A stretch of 58,072 nucleotides of DNA, taken from CAZCFB01 sp964511535. Its GTDB lineage: Bacteria > Myxococcota_A > Polyangia > GCA-2747355 > CAZCFB01. The stretch is from contig CAZEFW010000038.1 of NCBI GenBank assembly GCA_964511535.1, positions 1-58,072 of the forward strand. Direction: 5' to 3'. Position 1 is the first letter of the stretch, and each line of letters opens with the position of its first letter. The notes beneath the pieces are model-generated. The model was not told the origin of the DNA, searched no databases, and saw only the letters and a program-made list of their open reading frames with translations. Positions 1 through 8,313 of this stretch are shown here, one piece after another. A program made the position numbers and the translations under genes.

Positions 1-1
1 A

Positions 2-322
2 GAAGGCCGCCTGACTCACGCAAAGAGCTCTCCGGAGTACCCGCCACGATTCAGTGATGACTGCTCGACGCTGTCTGGCGGCACCTGCAACGCCACGTTC
101 AAGATGTGCACCAAGGCCTGCCTCGGCAACCACTCCGAGTGCGGCTGCGGGGCCAACTACACACCGGCGGAGCTGGCCAAGGGCGCCTGCAGCGCTGCTT
201 GCCTCTCGTTTGGCACCACCGGCAACTTCTGCATGCGGCTCTGCACCGTCAACGCCGACTGCGAAGTGGGCACCTGCACCGCCTCCACCTCCCCGGGCAT
301 CAAGTACTGCCACCCGCAGTAA
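2..322 (+). CDS. C-terminal part of a Cys-rich secreted protein (5' end outside window)
   Basis: The reading frame is open from the left window edge to a TAA at 320-322, so only the last 106 residues are visible. They contain 13 cysteines in short spacings (DC, GTC, CGC, ACSAAC and NADCEVGTC types), a density typical of disulfide-rich extracellular domains of myxobacterial lipoproteins. No catalytic motif is visible and no family can be named. The frame starts before the window, so signal peptide and size are unknown. The function is not recognised. Confidence 0.6.
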   Translation, partial: EGRLTHAKSSPEYPPRFSDDCSTLSGGTCNATFKMCTKACLGNHSECGCGANYTPAELAKGACSAACLSFGTTGNFCMRLCTVNADCEVGTCTASTSPGIKYCHPQ

Positions 323-462
323 TCGCCGCCCCCCTTTCTACTTTCCCTCAGAAGTCATGCGTCCCGACATGGGTCGGCACGTCGTACAGCGCGTGGATCT
401 TTTCACGCACGCCGGCCAGGTTCATCGGGCAGTTCATCACCGCCACCCCGGCGGAAGGGGGC

Positions 463-468
463 TATACT
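463..468 (+). promoter_or_regulatory. -10-like hexamer TATACT just before the HAD gene
   Basis: TATACT lies 7 nt before the ATG at 476, and no Shine-Dalgarno sequence lies at a useful distance. Such spacing would start the transcript at or next to the start codon (leaderless). No convincing -35 element is seen 16-18 nt upstream. Confidence 0.35.
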
Positions 469-475
469 GCCTGGC

Positions 476-1339
476 ATGAACCGCCCGGGCCCCCTCATCC
501 TGCTATCGCTCTGCGCAACGCTCATCCTCCCGGCAGAGAGCGGCGCCAGACCCACGGGGCGCGTCGTGGATAAAAAGGCCCGCACGAAGTCGAGGAAGAT
601 CATGCGTCTGGACGGCCGCCGATACTGCTTACGGACCCTCGCCCGCATCTCCCGGCGGACCCGGGCCAAGAAGCGCACCTTCGTGGTGTTCGACATAGAC
701 AACACCCTGGTGGACACCCGGCCGCGCACCCTGGCGGCGGCCCGGTCGTACCTGAAATCCCGCTCGGCCGGCAAGCTGCGGCAGCTCTCGCTCGGGCTGG
801 TGCGCTTCGACGGGCGGCAGACCGCAGCGCGCCTGGGACTGAAGAGCTCCGAGGCCACCGCGTTCAACTCCCACTGGGAGCGGTTCTTCTGGAACCCGGC
901 GAACCTGAAGCTCGACACGCCCATCAAGGACACCGTCAAGCTGGCGCACCTGGCCAAGAAGGCCGGCGCGGAGGTGTACTACATCACCGGCCGGATCAAC
1001 GCGCTGAAGCAGGGCACCGTGGACCAGCTCAAGCGGATCGGGTTGCCCGACGTGGACGGCGATCACGTGATCTGCAAGCCGAACCCGAAGCCCCAGGGCC
1101 CGGGCAAGAAGCCGCTTTTCACCCCCACCGCGCCGTTCAAGCTGGGCGCGGTGAAGGGGCTATTGCGCAAGGGCGGCAAGATGGGCTGGTTCCTCAGCGA
1201 CTCCAAGGACGACGTGGCCACCCTGCAGGACGGCCTCGCCGGCTGCCGGGGCTGCGTCTGGGTCGACTTCCCCGTAAAGCCGGCCCGTCGCCCGCCGAAG
1301 GTGCGCGGCGACACGCCGGTGCTCAAGGTGGGGCTGTAG
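476..1339 (+). CDS. Secreted HAD-superfamily phosphatase-like protein
   Basis: A 287-residue protein with an N-terminal signal-like hydrophobic segment (residues about 5-20). HAD motif I is FDIDNTLVD with the nucleophile/acid pair D73 and D75, motif II is ITGR at 170-173, a candidate motif III Lys lies near 222, and motif IV is SDSKDD near 241-246. The order and spacing fit the acid phosphatase-like, cap-poor HAD branch that works outside the cytoplasm. Substrate is not predictable. The gene stands alone on the plus strand and converges on the sulfatase. The start is set by the signal sequence and by the -10-like hexamer directly upstream. Confidence 0.8.
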   Translation: MNRPGPLILLSLCATLILPAESGARPTGRVVDKKARTKSRKIMRLDGRRYCLRTLARISRRTRAKKRTFVVFDIDNTLVDTRPRTLAAARSYLKSRSAGKLRQLSLGLVRFDGRQTAARLGLKSSEATAFNSHWERFFWNPANLKLDTPIKDTVKLAHLAKKAGAEVYYITGRINALKQGTVDQLKRIGLPDVDGDHVICKPNPKPQGPGKKPLFTPTAPFKLGAVKGLLRKGGKMGWFLSDSKDDVATLQDGLAGCRGCVWVDFPVKPARRPPKVRGDTPVLKVGL

Positions 1340-1351
1340 CCTCCCCTCCCG

Positions 1352-2812
1352 TCAGGGACACCAGCTGGACCAGGGGTTCTTCGACTCCTTGCACACCAGA
1401 TCGAGGGCGGCGGTCTTCAGCGCGTCGCACGCGGCGATTGCGGTCTTGTCCGTGCCGCCGTACAGGTCCCCGTTCAGGTCGTCCAGCAGGTTGGCGCGGC
1501 TGAAGCAGCGGTCCTTGTACTTGTCGAGGCTGTTGCCGCCCTTGACCCACCGCATGAACTTGTAGCTGGCGCTCTTGACGGCGATGCCCTGATCGAAGGT
1601 GGCGCTGCTGGACGCAGCCTTGAACTGCTCGGTCATGATCCAGGCGCGCTCGGCGTCGTGCTTCTGCTGCTTCAGGTAAGGGGTCAGCGAGACGCTGTCA
1701 AATGAGAAGCTTGAGGTGGGCAGCGCCGTGGCCAGGTCCACGCCCAGCGCCTCGAGGATGGTGCCGTACAGGTCGGTCACATGGACCAGGGCGTCCTCGT
1801 CCCGGCCGCCTGACGCCACCCCCCGGCCCGCGATGCACAGCGGCACGCGCACCCCGTGTTCGTAGATCGAGCCCTTGCCCTTGGCCCCGTCGAACGGGGA
1901 AGGAAGCAGCTTGGTCTTGTTGCCGTTGAGGGTGCCGTTGTCGCCCATCAGGATCACCAGGGTGTCGTCGGGCAGGCCGTCGCCGTCCTCGTCGGGCAGG
2001 CTGGCCAGCAGCCGCCCGATCTCCGTGTCCGTGGCCTCGAGCATGGCCTCGAAGTAGTCGATGCTCTTGCTGGCGTCCACGGTGGCGCTCAGGGCGCTGT
2101 AGCTGTGCAGCCCGGACGGGGGCAGGTGCAGCGGCGTGTGCGGGGCGTTGTACGCCAGCCACATCAGGTACGGCTGCTCCTGCTCCAGCGATGCGATGTA
2201 GGCGATGGCGTCGTCGGTGAGCTGGGTTGTGGCGTAGGTCGTGCTGGTGGCGGTGGTCCCGTTGACCGTGCGCTCCCAGGAGAAGTAGTCGCTCGCCCCG
2301 CTCAGGATGCCGGCGAAGTATTGCCACCCCATGGTGTTGGGCGCGCTGGCGCCGCCGAGGGCGCTGGTGGTGCCGAGGTGCCACTTGCCCACGCTGCCGC
2401 GGCCCACCGCGGGCTTGTGGATCTTGAGCAGGCTCGTGAGGGTCGGCTCGTCCAGCCCGATGGAGTTGGTCCCCTTGCCGCACGGCTCGCCCACGCCGGT
2501 GCGGAAGCTGTGGCGACCGGTGAGGATGTTGGCCCGGGTGGGCGAGCAGGTGGGGTAGCTCCAGGCGTCGAGGAACCGCACGCCCCTGCCGCAGATGTTG
2601 GCCATGTGGGGGGTGGGCGCGGTGCGGGACGGCTTGAAGTTCGTCCCGTTGTAGCTCTGCCTGGCCCAGTGGTCGGCGTAGGCGCCCAGGGAGGCGGCGC
2701 CCACGTCGTCCAGGATGATCAGCAGCACGCCGGGGCGGGTCTTTACCTCCTCGGCGCAGCCGGCCGCGGCCAGCAGCGCCGCCAGAGACAGCAGCACAGC
2801 TCTCGTCATCAT
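1352..2812 (-). CDS. Sulfatase, type I (formylglycine-dependent), putative lipoprotein
   Basis: A 486-residue alkaline-phosphatase-fold sulfatase. An N-terminal hydrophobic segment ends in a lipobox-like AAGC with Cys19. The metal-binding pair D35-D36 (LDDVG) and the sulfatase signature C89-S-P-T-R (CxPxR core) are present, with GDNG further on as a metal ligand segment. Cys89 must be converted to formylglycine for activity, so an FGE or anSME is needed. Its ATG directly abuts the stop codon of the upstream aminotransferase gene, so the two are co-transcribed. The sulfate ester substrate is unknown. The nearby FGE-fold lipoprotein probably cannot activate it because it lacks the catalytic cysteines. 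Confidence 0.9.
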   Translation of the reverse strand: MMTRAVLLSLAALLAAAGCAEEVKTRPGVLLIILDDVGAASLGAYADHWARQSYNGTNFKPSRTAPTPHMANICGRGVRFLDAWSYPTCSPTRANILTGRHSFRTGVGEPCGKGTNSIGLDEPTLTSLLKIHKPAVGRGSVGKWHLGTTSALGGASAPNTMGWQYFAGILSGASDYFSWERTVNGTTATSTTYATTQLTDDAIAYIASLEQEQPYLMWLAYNAPHTPLHLPPSGLHSYSALSATVDASKSIDYFEAMLEATDTEIGRLLASLPDEDGDGLPDDTLVILMGDNGTLNGNKTKLLPSPFDGAKGKGSIYEHGVRVPLCIAGRGVASGGRDEDALVHVTDLYGTILEALGVDLATALPTSSFSFDSVSLTPYLKQQKHDAERAWIMTEQFKAASSSATFDQGIAVKSASYKFMRWVKGGNSLDKYKDRCFSRANLLDDLNGDLYGGTDKTAIAACDALKTAALDLVCKESKNPWSSWCP

Positions 2813-4195
2813 TTACTCCACGTATCGATCGGTTACCGCCAGCGCCCGGTCCAGGATCTCGATCCCCTCGTCGATCTCGTCCTTGCCCACCACCAGGGGC
2901 GGCGCCAGCCCGACCACAGTGCCCGGGTTGGCGCACATGGCCATCATGCCCAGCTCCATCAACTTCGCGCCGAGCTCCAGCTTCGGGTTGGGCCCGGACT
3001 TCACCTTGGCCCCCACCGACACCATCGGCGCCCGGGTGCCGCGGTCGCGAACCAGCTCCAGCCCCACGAAGAGCCCGAGGCCGCGCACGTCGCCCACTGA
3101 CGGGTGGCGGTCCTGAAGCTCCCGCGCGCGCTGCAGCAGGTACTCGCCCATGACGCGGCTGTTCTCCACCAGGTCGTCCTCCTGGTAGATCCGGATCACC
3201 CGCGCCGCGGTGGCGCAGCCCAGGGCGTGGCCGGCGTAGGTGGCGCCATGGCTGAAGAAGCGCTCCCGGAACGCGTCGCCGATCTCGGTCCGGGCCACCG
3301 CCGCGCCGAGGGGGAAGTACCCCGCGGTGCTGCCCTTGGCCAGGGTGAGCAGGTCCGGCACCACGTCCCAGTGGTCCACGGCGAACCAGCGGCCGGTGCG
3401 GCCGAAGCCGGTCATCACCTCGTCGACGATCATCAGCACGCCGTGGCGGTCGCACAGCTGCCGAAGCCCTGACATGTAGCCGTCCGGGGGCACGATGATG
3501 CCGTTGGCCCCGGTCACGGGCTCCAGGATGATCCCGGCCACCTGGTCCCCTCCCCCCTCGAGCTCCAGCACCTCCTCGACGTAAGAGAGGCAACGCAGAT
3601 CGCACGCCGGGTACTCCAGGCCGAACATGCAGCGATAGCAGTAAGGCTGGGGCACCGGGACCCACGCCGTCCCACCCGGCACCTGGGCCCATGAGCGAGC
3701 GTCGCCCGCGGACAGGGTCATGGCCGCGGCGGTGCCGCCGTGGTAGCTGCGATAGCGACAGAGCAGCTTGCTGCGCCCGGTGTACTGGTGGCAGATCTTG
3801 ATCGCCGCCTCGTTGGCCTCGGCGCCGCCGAGGGTGATGAAGCTGCGGGACAGATCCCCGGGGGTCACCTCGGCCAGGATCCGGGCCAGCTCGGCGCGGG
3901 GCGCCGTGGACAGGTTCGGCGCGAAGGAGCAGAGCCGGTCCGCCTGCTGCTTGATCGCCTCCACCACCCGCGGGTCCTGGTGGCCGATGTTGTGGCTGAC
4001 GAAGCAGGAGGAGAAGTCGAGCCGCTCCCGGCCATCCTCGGTGGTGAACCGCGCCCCCCGCGCCGACACCACCCGGGGCGGCGCGGCGCCCGGTTGAAAG
4101 CTCCAGGAGTGGAACAGGTGCTCCACCTCGTAACGGTCCAGATCTTCCGGCGCGCAGGGGAGCTGGTCCAGGTCTTTGGGCTCGTTGCTGTTCAT
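2813..4195 (-). CDS. Class III PLP-dependent aminotransferase (omega-amino acid / taurine-type candidate)
   Basis: A 460-residue fold-type I aminotransferase of subgroup III. It has the GGAEANEAA segment, D258-E-V before the cofactor, and PLP lysine K287 in TLAKGS. An EHLFHSWS segment near the N terminus resembles enzymes annotated as taurine or omega-amino-acid transaminases; this is a weak, memory-based hint. A second possible start 45 nt upstream (4240) would overlap the divergent lipoprotein gene, so the ATG at 4195 is preferred. Its stop codon is immediately followed by the sulfatase ATG, which suggests a shared transcript and perhaps a shared organosulfur or amino-sugar substrate. Confidence 0.85.
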   Translation of the reverse strand: MNSNEPKDLDQLPCAPEDLDRYEVEHLFHSWSFQPGAAPPRVVSARGARFTTEDGRERLDFSSCFVSHNIGHQDPRVVEAIKQQADRLCSFAPNLSTAPRAELARILAEVTPGDLSRSFITLGGAEANEAAIKICHQYTGRSKLLCRYRSYHGGTAAAMTLSAGDARSWAQVPGGTAWVPVPQPYCYRCMFGLEYPACDLRCLSYVEEVLELEGGGDQVAGIILEPVTGANGIIVPPDGYMSGLRQLCDRHGVLMIVDEVMTGFGRTGRWFAVDHWDVVPDLLTLAKGSTAGYFPLGAAVARTEIGDAFRERFFSHGATYAGHALGCATAARVIRIYQEDDLVENSRVMGEYLLQRARELQDRHPSVGDVRGLGLFVGLELVRDRGTRAPMVSVGAKVKSGPNPKLELGAKLMELGMMAMCANPGTVVGLAPPLVVGKDEIDEGIEILDRALAVTDRYVE

Positions 4196-4215
4196 GAGGA
4201 AAAAAGTACTGCGCG

Positions 4216-4244
4216 TTGCCTGGGACGGTCCACTGCTCAATAAT
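4216..4244 (+). promoter_or_regulatory. Candidate sigma70-type promoter of the FGE-fold lipoprotein gene
   Basis: TTGCCT (4216-4221), 17 nt spacer, AATAAT (4239-4244). The -10 ends 7 nt before the ATG at 4252, so the transcript would begin at or next to that start codon. No Shine-Dalgarno sequence precedes the ATG. Confidence 0.4.
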
Positions 4245-4251
4245 GGCTCCC

Positions 4252-5217
4252 ATGCGACTCGTCAGGCATTCATCACTTTGGTTGCTCCTCCCTGTCCTCG
4301 CGCTGGGGGCCTGCGTTGAGGGCAAGAAGCTCACCGGCGACGGCGGGGGCGCCGTGCATTATGACGGCGGCGGGACCGGCAAGGTCCCGGGCACCTGGAA
4401 GCGCGTCAAGGCCGGCACCTTCTGGATGGGCTCCCCGGCCAACGAGCCGTGCCGCGAGCAGTCTGACGGCAAGTCGACCTACAAGGAGACCCGGCACCAG
4501 GTGACCCTGACCCGGGACTTCGAGCTGCAGACCACCGAGGTGACCCAGTCCCAGTTCCAGGCGGTGATGGGGTACAACCCGTCGGAGTTCTCCAAGGGCG
4601 GCGGCCTCTCCCCCGTGGAGAAGATGACCTGGCACGAGGCGGCCGCCTACTGCAACGCCCTGTCAGCGGTTCGGGGGCTGGAGAAGTGCTACACCTGCGC
4701 CGGCAAGAAGATAGGCACCTCCTGCGCCAACGCGCCGGGCTACCGCCAGGGGGGCAAGCCGATCCAGGCGTGCAAGGGGTACCGGCTGCCCACCGAGGCG
4801 GAGTGGGAGTATGCCTACAGGGCGGGCACCCAGGTTTCGACCTACAAGGGGACCATCTCTAAGTGCGGCAAGAAGGACACGGTGGCCGACGGCATCGGCT
4901 GGTACTACTACAACCGCCCCAAGGCGGTGGGCACCATGCAGACCGGGCTGAAGGCGGCCAACCCGTGGGGCTTCATGGACATGGGCGGCAACGTGCGGGA
5001 GTTCACCCAGGACGTGAAGGTCGCCGATCTCGGCGCCAAGAAGGTCACCGACCCGGTGACAAACTCCTGGAGCCCCGGGGCGAGCGCTGGCGTGCGGATT
5101 CACCGCGGCGGCGGCTGGCTCAGCTCCGCCGAGGAGATGCGCGCCGCGTCCCGCATCGCTTTCTGGGACAACGACCCGAACCACGACATCGGCTTCAGGC
5201 CCGCGCGGACCCGCTGA
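4252..5217 (+). CDS. FGE-sulfatase (SUMF1) fold lipoprotein lacking the FGE cysteines
   Basis: A 321-residue protein with a lipoprotein signal (LALGAC, Cys21) followed by a full FGE-sulfatase domain: GTFWMGSP, TEVTQSQF, RLPTEAEWEYAYRAGT, GGNVREF, and the C-terminal RGGGW...GFRPAR. In true formylglycine-generating enzymes the segment after RGGS carries two copper-binding cysteines (CHxSYC type). Here it reads GGGWLSSAEEMRA, with Ser in place of the first Cys and no second one. I therefore infer a structural or binding role rather than sulfatase activation. Starts at 4216 or 4243 are possible; 4252 gives the best signal peptide. Confidence 0.85.
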   Translation: MRLVRHSSLWLLLPVLALGACVEGKKLTGDGGGAVHYDGGGTGKVPGTWKRVKAGTFWMGSPANEPCREQSDGKSTYKETRHQVTLTRDFELQTTEVTQSQFQAVMGYNPSEFSKGGGLSPVEKMTWHEAAAYCNALSAVRGLEKCYTCAGKKIGTSCANAPGYRQGGKPIQACKGYRLPTEAEWEYAYRAGTQVSTYKGTISKCGKKDTVADGIGWYYYNRPKAVGTMQTGLKAANPWGFMDMGGNVREFTQDVKVADLGAKKVTDPVTNSWSPGASAGVRIHRGGGWLSSAEEMRAASRIAFWDNDPNHDIGFRPARTR

Positions 5218-5223
5218 GTCGCG

Positions 5224-7152
5224 TCACTCCAGCCAGAGCAGCTCGTAGGGCGCCAGGGACAGGTCGTCGTCCAGGTCCACCGCGCGCCCGCCGATGAGAT
5301 CTCGCGCCTGGCCCCCGCCCAGCGCGGCGCCGGAGACGGTCTGCGGCTTATCGCTGAAGCTGGCCACCACCCGCAGGTCCGCCGCGCCGTCCGGGCCGGG
5401 GCGGCGGAAGGCGAACACATGGTCCCCGGGCAGGTCGATGACCTCCATGGCCACGCCGGCCATGGCCGGGCATGACTTGCGCGCGGAGATGAGCCGGCGG
5501 ATCCCCGCGTCCACGCGCGCCTGGGGAGAGGCGCCGTCGGCCAGGGCGCGGGCCTCCGCTTCCCAGCGCCGGGGCTGCCGGTGAACCCAGCGCGAGTCAT
5601 GGGAGCGGGCCGGGTCCCGCGTGTAGGTGTAGTCGTTGAGGGCGGCCACCTCGTCGCCGAGGTAGATCAACGGCACGCCGCCGACGCTCATCATCACGCC
5701 GTGCAGCAGCAGGACGCGACGGATCGCCAGCTCCAGCGCGCGCGGCTCGCCGCTGTCCCTGGCGCTCTCCAGCCCGGCCAGTGAGGCCAGGGTCCCCGAG
5801 ACGCGGCAGTCGCCGGTGCGCGGGTTATGGCCGAAGGGCAGGCCCCGGGCGAAGCTGCCCGGGAAGCGGCCGGTGTAAAACTCGTTGAGGAAGGCGCGGT
5901 GGTCCGCGCCCTTGATGCCGAGCTCGGCGGCGTCCTCGTCGCTGAAGGTCCAGCCGATGTCGTCGTGGCAGCGCACGTAGTTGACCCAGGTGCAGCGCTG
6001 GTCGATGGCGAAGCGGCGCCTCATGGCCAGGCGCAGCATGCGCACCTTGCGAGTGGCCAGGCTGTTCCAGAGCAGGGCCATGAGCAGGGGGTTGTACGAC
6101 AGCTGGCACTCCTCGGGGGAGATGTACTCGGCGACCTGCTCCGGGTGCACGATGGCCTCGGACTTGAACAGCACCGCCGGGGCGGCGAGGCGGAGCAGGC
6201 TGTTGTACGCCCGGAGCACGCTGTGGGCCTCGGGCTGGTTCTCGCAGTCGCTGCCCATGGACTTCCAGATGAACGCCACCGCGTCCATGCGCAGCACCTC
6301 CACGCCCAGGTTGGCCAGGTGGAGCATCTCCCCCAGCATGCCCCTGAACACGTCGGGGTTTCGATAGTTCAGGTCCCACTGGTAGGAGTTGAAGGTGGTC
6401 CAGACCCAGGCGTCCATCTCGGCGTCGTGGGTGAACGAGCCGCCCCGGCGGTCAGGGAAGATCTCCCGCAAGGTCTGCTGGTACGCGTCGGGGAGCTGCC
6501 GGTCGGGGAAGAACCAGTAGAAGCGGCGGTGGGTCGGGTCGCCCGCCCGCGCCAGGCGGGCCCAGGGATGCTCGTCGCTCGTGTGGTTGAACACGAAATC
6601 GAGCACCAGGCTGATGCCCGCCTCGCGCAGCTCGGCGGCCAGCTGGCGCAGGTCCTCCATGGTGCCGAGCCGGGGGTCCACTGTCCGGTAGTCGCTCACC
6701 GCGTAGCCGCCGTCGTTCTCCCCCTCCGGGGCAGCGAAGATCGGCATCAGGTGCAGGTATGTCAGGCCCAGATCGCGCAGGTAGGGGATCCGCTCCCGAA
6801 CCCCCTGGAGGTCCCCGGCGAAGAGGTCCACATAGCACACGCCGCCCACCATGCCGCTGTCCTGGAACCAGGCCGCGTCGGCCTCCCGCTGGCGGTCAAG
6901 GTCGCGCAGCTCACCCGGACGGTCACGCATGGCGTCCATGGCCACCCGCAGGATCTGCTCCAGGTGGTGCAGGAAGTCATAGCGGTCACCGTACAGGGCG
7001 AAGAGGTGCCGGAACAGCCCGGCGAATTGCTGATCGAGGCGGAGCCTGAACAGGCGCCACAGGGCGGCGTCGTTCAGGTGATCTTCGAGGCGCGGGGAGA
7101 GCCGCTCCAGCGTGAGCGCGGCCTCCTCGGGCAGGGAGAGCAGGTCTGGCAT
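5224..7152 (-). CDS. Amylosucrase (GH13 sucrose-using glucan synthase)
   Basis: A 642-residue GH13 enzyme, close to the usual ~636 residues of amylosucrase. The catalytic region matches the Neisseria enzyme as I recall it: nucleophile D290 in LRMDAVAFIWK, acid/base E332 in FKSEAI, and the transition-state Asp in CHDDIGWTF. These lie only four residues from the Neisseria positions D286 and E328. The GDCRVSG and LIYLGDEV segments are also typical. It would convert sucrose to an alpha-1,4-glucan plus fructose. No signal peptide is visible. An upstream start at 7230 would overlap the divergent kinase region; the ATG at 7152 gives the family length. The divergent ROK kinase may phosphorylate a released sugar. 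Confidence 0.92.
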   Translation of the reverse strand: MPDLLSLPEEAALTLERLSPRLEDHLNDAALWRLFRLRLDQQFAGLFRHLFALYGDRYDFLHHLEQILRVAMDAMRDRPGELRDLDRQREADAAWFQDSGMVGGVCYVDLFAGDLQGVRERIPYLRDLGLTYLHLMPIFAAPEGENDGGYAVSDYRTVDPRLGTMEDLRQLAAELREAGISLVLDFVFNHTSDEHPWARLARAGDPTHRRFYWFFPDRQLPDAYQQTLREIFPDRRGGSFTHDAEMDAWVWTTFNSYQWDLNYRNPDVFRGMLGEMLHLANLGVEVLRMDAVAFIWKSMGSDCENQPEAHSVLRAYNSLLRLAAPAVLFKSEAIVHPEQVAEYISPEECQLSYNPLLMALLWNSLATRKVRMLRLAMRRRFAIDQRCTWVNYVRCHDDIGWTFSDEDAAELGIKGADHRAFLNEFYTGRFPGSFARGLPFGHNPRTGDCRVSGTLASLAGLESARDSGEPRALELAIRRVLLLHGVMMSVGGVPLIYLGDEVAALNDYTYTRDPARSHDSRWVHRQPRRWEAEARALADGASPQARVDAGIRRLISARKSCPAMAGVAMEVIDLPGDHVFAFRRPGPDGAADLRVVASFSDKPQTVSGAALGGGQARDLIGGRAVDLDDDLSLAPYELLWLE

Positions 7153-7211
7153 TTCGGATGCGGATCTTAGCACGGACATCGCCAGCCGAAAGCCATCACG
7201 AGCGAACAGGG

Positions 7212-7232
7212 TCCAAAGCCCAAAGCCCAAAG
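7212..7232. repeat. Three tandem heptamers (T/C)CCAAAG
   Basis: TCCAAAG, CCCAAAG and CCCAAAG follow one another in the 125-nt space between the divergent amylosucrase and ROK kinase genes. The rest of that space shows no gene. A possible -10 for amylosucrase (TAAGAT on the minus strand) lies 11 nt before its ATG. Confidence 0.6.
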
Positions 7233-7277
7233 TCCACCCCTGTCTTCAGGCGCCGCCTTGTGCTAATCGTGTGCATC

Positions 7278-8276
7278 ATGGGCAAGCACAAAAAGAAGGC
7301 CGCGGCGCGCGAGCGTCGGCTGGCCGGTGTGGACATCGGAGGGACCAAGGTTTACGTGCTGATCACCGACGGCGGCGGCAAGATCCTGGGCAAGGCCCGG
7401 GCCAAGACCGCCGGGGCGGATGGCTTCGCCGGGGTGATGCAGCAGGTGGCGGCGCTGGTGCGCAAGGCGTGCAAGAAGGCGGGGGTCAAGCTCTCCGCGC
7501 TGGACGCCGTGGGCGTCGGGGCGCCGGCGCCAATCTTGCCCGACGGCACGGCCGTGCGGGCGCCGAACCTCGGCTGGAAGGATGAGCCCCTGGGCGAGAG
7601 CCTGGAGAAGCTGCTCGGGCGCCCGGTCCACGGCATCAACGACTGCAACGCCGGCACCCTGGCCGAGCACACCTACGGCGCCGCGCGAGGAGCCCGCACG
7701 GTGGTGGGGCTCTTCATGGGCACCGGCCTCGGCGGCGGGGTGGTGCTCGGCGACCGCCTGGTGACAGGGGAGAACCACCAGGCGGCCGAGCTGGGCCACA
7801 TGATCGTGCAGCGAGGCGGTCGCCCCTGCGGCTGCGGCAACCTGGGCTGCCTCGAGTCGTACGCCTCCAAGGCGGGGATGAGCCGCGCCCTGGCCCACGA
7901 GGTCACCTGCCGCGGGCGGACCACCGTGCTCACGGAGCTGTGCGGCGCGGACCTCAAGCGGCTGCGCAGCGGGGCGCTCCGCAAGGCGTACGCCGCCGGT
8001 GACGCGCTGTGCCAGGAGGTCCTGCACGAGGCGGTGGACTACCTCGGGGTGGGGGTGGGCAACTTCATCACCATGCTCGGCCCGGACATCGTGGTGCTGG
8101 GCGGCGGGGTGATGGAGGCCATGGGCGAGACCCTGCTGCCCCGGGTAAGAGAGGCGGCGCGGCAGGTGACCTTCCCGCCCTCTTCTTTCGCCGACACGCG
8201 CATCGAGCTGGCCGCCCTGGGGGACGACTCGGTGGCCATGGGCGCGGTGGCCTGGGCAGCACACAACCTGAGCTGA
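7278..8276 (+). CDS. ROK-family sugar kinase (glucokinase-like)
   Basis: A 332-residue ROK kinase. The ATP phosphate loop is DIGGTK at 19-24, the catalytic Asp is D122 in INDCNAG, a second phosphate-binding segment is MGTGLGGG near 148, and the ROK zinc site is H174 with C184, C186 and C191 (CGCGNLGC). The likely reaction is ATP-dependent 6-phosphorylation of glucose or a related hexose. It is divergent from amylosucrase, which would supply fructose or glucan-derived glucose. Translation from 7158 is open but adds a sequence unlike the family, so the ATG at 7278 is chosen. The N terminus is Lys-rich, which is unusual for ROK kinases. Confidence 0.9.
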   Translation: MGKHKKKAAARERRLAGVDIGGTKVYVLITDGGGKILGKARAKTAGADGFAGVMQQVAALVRKACKKAGVKLSALDAVGVGAPAPILPDGTAVRAPNLGWKDEPLGESLEKLLGRPVHGINDCNAGTLAEHTYGAARGARTVVGLFMGTGLGGGVVLGDRLVTGENHQAAELGHMIVQRGGRPCGCGNLGCLESYASKAGMSRALAHEVTCRGRTTVLTELCGADLKRLRSGALRKAYAAGDALCQEVLHEAVDYLGVGVGNFITMLGPDIVVLGGGVMEAMGETLLPRVREAARQVTFPPSSFADTRIELAALGDDSVAMGAVAWAAHNLS

Positions 8277-8313
8277 AACATGTATACTGGGTGACGGAAC
8301 GGGTGCGGGGGAC

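Noticed and set aside
1698..4334. An 878-codon minus-strand open frame across the sulfatase and aminotransferase.
   Set aside because: It is a frame-shifted shadow caused by high G+C; composition is Arg/Gly/Pro-rich and the sulfatase and aminotransferase frames carry the real motifs.
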